DNA from: Rhizoclosmatium globosum
Lineage: Eukaryota > Chytridiomycota > Chytridiomycetes > Chytridiales > Chytriomycetaceae
Direction: 5' to 3'
Assembly (NCBI GenBank): GCA_002104985.1
Contig: MCGO01000077.1
Span: forward strand, 62,001 to 126,000
Length of the DNA stretch: 64,000 nucleotides
Below are positions 59,174-64,000 of the stretch, one piece after another. A program made the translations under genes and the position numbers. Below the pieces are notes generated by a model that searched no databases, was not told the DNA's origin, and was given only the letters and a program-made list of their open reading frames with translations. Within the stretch, counting starts at the first letter, position 1. Each line of letters opens with the position of its first letter.

Positions 59174-59618
59174 GTTGAAGCGGGTACTCAATTGGATCAA
59201 GGTAAACGGTCGAGGATCAAAGAGAACCCGATGGATGTGTGTTTTTGAGCGAGAAACAAGTGCCGGAAAAAACAGGCGGCTGTGAAGGAAACTCGTTTTT
59301 GGCAACTTTTGGGGGCTCGAGAGATCCAAACCCAATACTCACTTGGATTGACCAGAATGCTTATGCGAGTATCAATGCGACGAGGCCATGCTGAAGGGTT
59401 TAAGATCACTTACTGCCTAAAGGAGTGGCGATGATGATGAGACGCTGCCTTGCCAAGACAAGTAGGCGGCATTCCATCACAGCTCACCTTTACATTATAT
59501 AGATAAATGAATCACATTTAATACAACTTTAATGAGAATAGGAGCCCATCAGATGTTGTGAGACCAAGTCCGCTCGAATGTAAAATCACCTTCAGTACAA
59601 CTTTAATCGACATGTTAG
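59174..59618 (-). promoter_or_regulatory. C1-THF synthase 5' region with possible 5'-UTR intron
   Basis: About 445 bp without another gene. On the minus strand a GTGAGT donor (59342-59337) and a CACAG acceptor (ending 59280) define a 63-bp candidate intron. If retained, an in-frame ATG at 59335 precedes the main start. The rest is AT-rich near 59500-59540 and holds the 3' UTR of nothing else recognised. No repeat or RNA gene seen. Confidence 0.35.
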
Positions 59619-59912
59619 TCAATTGATTCCCTTTCCTCCGAAGCTTTTAAACATTCTGTTCCAATCACTCGTTCCATGTTGTTGGCTTTGACTATAAACA
59701 ATTCTTTGGAAAGCCTCATCAACAAGCCGTCGATTCAGTTGCATTTCCCTGTTGTCTGAGTTGCGATCACGTTGTTGTGCCCCTCCTCCAAATGATTCAA
59801 ACATTCTGTTCCATCTCGGTGTGCCTGTCCTCAACATATTCGATGCGTAGAGCACCTGAGGACGGAAAGAATAAAAGGTGGATGCATCAGTATGTTCAGT
59901 AGTGTTATTCAT
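59619..59912 (-). CDS. Small hypothetical protein with repeated WNRMF-SFGG motif
   Basis: An ORF of 97 codons between the ZIP transporter's 3' end and the C1-THF synthase promoter. It contains two copies of a short motif, RWNRMFESFGGG and DWNRMFKSFGGK, 50 residues apart, joined by a charged helical stretch (MQLNRRLVDEAFQRI). An intron may precede it: a pyrimidine-rich tract ending CAG occurs just before VLYASNM, so the N terminus is uncertain. No family is recognised. The internal repeat argues that it is coding, but expression evidence is needed to be sure. Confidence 0.4.
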   Translation of the reverse strand: MNNTTEHTDASTFYSFRPQVLYASNMLRTGTPRWNRMFESFGGGAQQRDRNSDNREMQLNRRLVDEAFQRIVYSQSQQHGTSDWNRMFKSFGGKGIN

Positions 59913-60007
59913 TTGGGAGTGGAATTGTCAAAATGGTGAACTTTGAGAGATCAGTTATAAAAAGAATATTGTAACACACAACAAATAATAATTCAAAAAG
60001 GACCATT

Positions 60008-61479
60008 TTAAGCCCAGTTTCCAACAACAGCCATCGCAGCAGCACCCAGGTACATGGCTCCAAAACAAACAGCCTTAAAACCACCAGAAAACGCACTAAA
60101 CTGAGCAGAATGAGAAACTTCAGCGCTCATCAATTCCGTATACGTGTTATAAAACAGAATTCCAGCCGACAACGAGTTGAAAATACCGCGAGTAAGAATC
60201 AACCCTCCATCATTCGTGTTGTACACCTCTCTAAGCCCAATTCCAATCGCGATACCAACTGGAGTCGTCAATGGATACGCAAGACACATGAGAAACTTTT
60301 TGAAGGTGGTTGTGCGGAGAGAAGTGATAAGACAGCCGAGCGCCATTCCTTCAAACATTTGGTGGAATGCGACGGCGGCAAGGAGAGAGGAGAACGTGTC
60401 GTCTGCAGTAACTCCGAGAGTGATTCCAATAACCATGGAGTGGAAAATAATTCCGGTTTCGAGAAGGAGGGTTCCGAGTTCTGAGTCACGTTCAATAATC
60501 CCTTGGGTGCATTCGCTTGGAGGAGCTGAAGTTCCACTGTGGGCTGATGGGATCGCATCTTGGATTGTGAACTCGTTTGTTTTGATATCCTCGCTCATCT
60601 TGATGGATACTTGTTCCGTTGAATCCGAGATCAAAAAAGGAGTCTCCTCTCTGACAACCAAATCCTGTACACCGGTTTGATCATGTCCAGATACTGTGCA
60701 ATTCTGATCAGACGAGAATACAGAGAGTTGTGAAGATCTAGCCTCCTTCTTCTTTTTGAATTCAACCGCCGACAGCTCAATCAGTTGAACGGCGAAAGCA
60801 GCAGTCATCCCAAACACACCAACAAAGTTACTTCCATATTTTTGCCAAGCAGATGGGAGACACGGGTTATTAAACTGGCTGAATGCATCAGGCAGCAAGT
60901 GGATCCAGGCAGTGGCACAAATGACACCAATGCCAAACATTTTGAAGATCTGGAGAGTCGTTGCGAATGCTGGACTGGACGCTCGCGAGCCCAAAGCGAG
61001 GGTGCCAAAGATTCCTACTGCGGATACAGCGAGGAGGATGAAGATCCCTCCAATATGGAAGGGCAGATTGTAAGATGGCATATCTTCAGCTACACATGCG
61101 AGAGTCGTCGAAGGTTCTGTAGTGTTGTTGGGTCCATCTGCGAATTAAGTTGAGTTTCAGTGTTTCAAATGGTGCAATAAAGGCGTGCCCTCGACACAAA
61201 AAACATACCAGTTGACTGGGCGCCGACGGCAGCCACAGCGAATGCCAAGAACAGAAGCGGCTTGAAAGCAGCAGCCGCGGCTTGGATCTGCGCCGACTGT
61301 TGCGAACGACGGCGCCGCGGCTTTTGCGTTTGCGGTGGGATGACCATGTCGGGGCAGAAGGGATCGTCGCAGCAGCCAGCTCGTGGGTCGCTGCAGTTTG
61401 CATCGGCGCATGAAACGAGGCAGAGGCAGTCGCAGTCGCAGCCAGTGCAACAGCCAGAGTCGGTGCAGGGAAGGGCCAT
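60008..61479 (-). CDS. ZIP-family zinc/iron transporter
   Basis: Two exons, 61209-61479 and 60008-61137, with a 71-bp intron; 466 residues. Start MALPC at 61479. Eight membrane segments are predictable. The metal-site helices are intact: IIFHSMVIGITLG (TM4) and VAFHQMFEGMALG (TM5, the HxxxE signature). The TM3-4 loop is long and acidic/Ser-rich. Before TM1 comes an unusual N-terminal stretch with about 13 Cys in 35 residues (SGCCTGCDCDCLCLVSC, then AGCCDDPFC) followed by RRRR and a hydrophobic segment ending VGAQS, which may be a late signal anchor. The Cys run could bind metal. Relatives (Zrt1/Zrt2) import zinc at the plasma membrane or from the vacuole. Confidence 0.9.
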
Positions 61480-61703
61480 CGTTTTCTTCCTTTCTTTATT
61501 CAGCCAACCCATCTCCATTTTCCATCTTTCATTTGTTGTCTTGCTCCACTTATTAGTTAAAACGGGTCAACGAAATGATAAGAGGTCCACGCAAGGCCGC
61601 ATGCAGCCAAATTTATGAGAAAAAAACGAACAATAACCAGAAGAGAAACAGAAGAAAACGGATAAAAGGGAAACATGAGATTCTACTCGACCACATTATC
61701 TCT

Positions 61704-63179
61704 TCAGCACTGCTGCAAGAACATGAAACACATTTGGTTTGGATCTGCGCAACTCCAGCTATCCTTGCAAGATGGAAGTCCACAAGTTTCGTTTGCATAA
61801 CCCCAAGTACCAGCACAACGAGCGGCCCATTGGTGCTCAGTGGTAAATGGACCTTGTGGAGGGTACCCACTACCAACTTTCTCGCCGTTCAACGCCCTGC
61901 GGAGAATCTGGGAGTAGTTTGATGGAAGAGACGGGGATGGGTTGGAGCTGGAAACATCGTACACAGAAATTCCATAGAACTGTGGGTCATTGTAAACCTC
62001 GTCCAACACAGCCTGCAACTGTCCGGGGTTCAAGAAACCACCTGTAATCGCACTTGTATCGTCCCCAGCCAATCCAATCACCAAATTGCCCTTGAAAATA
62101 TTGGTCCATTGTGGGAAATTGAAACCGAAAGGATAGGAGCACGTTGGGTTGTTGTAGTACTGAATAATCACGTAGTCGAACAATTCTGGGTTGGACTTGA
62201 TCAATGGTCCAGTGTTGAAATCCATATCGACTCCATTCAAGAAACATTGTGGAACGGCAGCAATAATGAGCTTGGGATTCAGTTGCTTGAGTGTCTGCAA
62301 CAAGATCAATTGCTCGTTGTTGTCAACTGGCTTCTCAATGTCTGACTCGATCCCATCCAAAGTCACATTTCCGAAAGGACGAGCCGGTGAGGAACCGCCC
62401 AAGAAAGAGTTGTGCAAGATGTTGGCAACGCGCAAACCGTCGTTGGCAACAAGAGTGTACGGAGAATGCATATCTCCCCCAATGGAAAGGACAACCTTGA
62501 TTCCCTTCGACTGGCAGTATTTGATATCCTCTCCAACCTTCAAGAAGCCATCGGTCTGTTTCGGATTATCTTGTCAGCCAAAATCACTTCCATCTCCCAA
62601 AACACAAAACTTACACTAATAGGAGTTCCATCCAAGTTAGCACTGATACCGCCATTCTCATCCACCTCATAACGCCCCAAACTCGCAAGATCAAGACCCC
62701 AGGCATTACCACTTCCAAACTTGTAGAAGAAGGCAAGGTTCATGGTTTGATAGTAGCCCAAGTCACAGTAGTACTTGAGAGACTTCTGAGCATCGCTGTT
62801 TGGAATAGTACGAGTTCCGAGCCCCAATGGGCCGACTCCGTTGCCTTAAGTGAGTTTGTGATTAGACACAATCTAACTCTTTCCCCCTTATAATGTGTCT
62901 AGACATACCGATAGCGTTTTGACCCCAGTATCCAAAGAGCTTCTTGGATGAGTTTGGAAGGTTGGATGGCGAGGATCCAGCGGATGCAGTGGTAGTTGCA
63001 TTTCCGGCGGACGAAGGGGATGATGAGGACGAGTCGTTCTTGTTCTTGGTCACAAAGTATCCGACCAATGCAGCAGCAACGATCAAGATTACCACGGCAA
63101 CGGCGATGAGGATGTTGCGGTTACGACGGCGCTTGTGGTCATCGGTTTGTTGGGGGTCTTTCACCTCAAATCGTTCCAT
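61704..63179 (-). CDS. GH18 chitinase-like, membrane-anchored (type II)
   Basis: Three exons: 62909-63179, 62615-62844 and 61704-62555; 450 residues, phases closed. Start MERFEV at 63179, then a basic KRRRNRN, a membrane anchor (ILIAVAVVILIVAAALVGYF), a Ser/Ala-rich stalk, and a class III (GH18) barrel beginning KKLFGYWGQNA. Barrel strands: VVLSIGGD, LDGIESDIE, IIAAVPQCF, DYVIIQYYNNPTC, FYGISVYDVSSS. The catalytic motif normally reads DGxDxDxE; here it is DGIESDIE, with the general-acid Glu and its neighbouring Asp kept but the middle Asp replaced by Glu. A Cys-rich C-terminal tail (CAGTW, CGLPSC, CADPNQMC) follows. Likely acts on cell-wall chitin outside the cell. Confidence 0.88.
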
Positions 63180-63334
63180 TTCCGTGAAAGAAAATGAAAT
63201 GAATCTTCTGATTGACATACTAATATTGATTGATTGCCTTGTTAACGGCTTATTAGCCAGAAAGAACATAAACGATTCCGCAGTCATAGAACAAGGCATT
63301 CATGATTCTATTCAAATAATGAGGAAGAGGAAAA

Positions 63335-64000
63335 TCAACAGGAACTGAGGAAACTGAAACACATCATTTTTGGATCCGCACAAGACCAAACATTCTTGCA
63401 TGACACAAGTCCACAAGTCTCATTTGCGTAATTCCAGGTAGGGCCGCACCGAGCATCCCAATCCCACATAGTCGTAAAGTTGCCTTGCGGCCCATATCCG
63501 CTGCCAACCTTATCCCCATTCAAAGCCTTACGCAAAGTCAAGGAATAATTCGTGTTCAATGATGGCGATGGGTTGGAGCTAGAGACATCGTAGACAGAGA
63601 TTCCGTAAAACTGAGGGTCGTTCTTAAACTCGTCCACAACGGCTTGAAGCATTGGAGGAGGTAAGAAACCGCCTGTAATCGCAGAGGTGACGTCTCCAGC
63701 CAGGCCGACAACAAGAGGTCCGCTGTAAAGTGCCTTCCAACGGTTGAAATTGAATCCGAAGGGATAACTGCACGATGGGTTGTTATAGTACTGGATAATA
63801 ACATAATCGAGCAATTCAGGAACAGCCTTGATAACAGGACCAGTGTTAATGTCCATACCCAAACCTCCGTTCAAATAGCACTGAGGAACCGCGGAGAGAA
63901 TAATTTTTGGAGATAATTGCTTGAGAGTTTGCAAGAAAATGATTTGTTCTTGAGTGTACGCTGAATCCGTCTTTTCAACATCCAATTCGATTCCATCAAG
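63335..64000 (-). CDS. GH18 chitinase-like, partial (runs off the window)
   Basis: Only the C-terminal half is inside the window: it starts at the catalytic strand (LDGIELDVEK) at the right edge and runs to a stop at 63335. It is a close tandem paralogue of the gene at 61704: same AVPQCYLNG, DYVIIQYYNNPSCSYPFGF, GLAGDVTSAITGGFL and the Cys-rich end (CGPTW, CGLVSC, CADPKMMC). The catalytic motif carries the same Asp-to-Glu change (DGIELDVE). The two are 155 bp apart, head to tail. Upstream exons lie beyond 64000. Confidence 0.85.
   Translation of the reverse strand, partial: LDGIELDVEKTDSAYTQEQIIFLQTLKQLSPKIILSAVPQCYLNGGLGMDINTGPVIKAVPELLDYVIIQYYNNPSCSYPFGFNFNRWKALYSGPLVVGLAGDVTSAITGGFLPPPMLQAVVDEFKNDPQFYGISVYDVSSSNPSPSLNTNYSLTLRKALNGDKVGSGYGPQGNFTTMWDWDARCGPTWNYANETCGLVSCKNVWSCADPKMMCFSFLSSC

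Overview
The window is nuclear DNA of a fungus, most likely an early-diverging, zoosporic (chytrid-like) one. It carries a fungal translation elongation factor 3 gene, a Tfa1-type TFIIE alpha, Dus1, Hbs1, an Ade3-type C1-tetrahydrofolate synthase, an RMD1/DUF155 protein and GH18 chitinases. Genes are dense on both strands and cut by many short GT-AG introns, mostly 45-65 bp. Several genes (FERRY3-like, cadherin-like/RING/TPR protein, PAN-mucin-LRR secreted protein, an apparently lineage-specific multi-span membrane family) fit this better than yeasts or moulds. The species assignment is inference. Exon models were built by hand from splice sites, reading-frame arithmetic and paralogue comparison.

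Layout. 0.05-1.9 kb (-): cytochrome b561-domain membrane protein. 1.9-2.5 kb (+): decayed coding remnant. 2.7-7.4 kb (-): large ankyrin protein resembling Set3-complex Hos4. 7.7-8.4 kb (-): mitochondrial uL6m, divergent from 8.6-10.4 kb (+) DUS1. 10.5-11.5, 14.6-15.5 and 15.5-16.4 kb (+): three paralogous multi-span membrane proteins, flanking 11.6-14.5 kb (-) FERRY3/C12orf4-like. 16.5-18.5 kb (+): RMD1-like. 18.5-21.9 kb (-): MgtA-type P-type ATPase. 22.0-26.4 kb (-): ABCC transporter. 26.6-32.0 kb (-): array of five von Willebrand A genes, the last broken. 32.2-34.4 kb (+): two DUF3431 genes. 34.2-37.7 kb (-): HBS1. 37.8-41.5 kb (-): EF-3. 41.7-43.9 kb (+): secreted PAN/mucin/LRR protein. 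44.0-47.7 kb (+): cadherin-like/RING/TPR protein. 47.8-49.1 kb (-): TFIIE alpha, divergent from 49.1-51.1 kb (+) dsRBM-like protein. 51.4-52.8 kb (+): CAP10/GT90 glycosyltransferase. 52.9-53.7 kb (+): TPMT-family methyltransferase. 53.8-55.0 kb (+): thioredoxin-PITH protein. 55.1-55.8 kb (+): RBX1. 55.9-59.2 kb (-): C1-THF synthase. 59.6-59.9 kb (-): small repeat protein. 60.0-61.5 kb (-): ZIP transporter. 61.7-63.2 and 63.3->64.0 kb (-): two GH18 chitinase-like genes, the second cut by the window end.

The genes do not form one pathway. Themes are translation and ribosome rescue (EF-3, HBS1, uL6m, DUS1), RNA polymerase II initiation, folate metabolism, SCF ubiquitination, transport, and cell-wall or surface functions. 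There are three local gene families made by tandem duplication.

Two points matter most when using this annotation. First, RBX1 reads correctly only if a single-nucleotide exon (T at 55611) is spliced between two introns of normal size, or if one base is missing from the assembly. Second, many otherwise intact genes need exactly one extra base, usually in a homopolymer, to stay in frame. This suggests consensus deletions in the assembly rather than gene decay, and should be settled before any of them is called a pseudogene.
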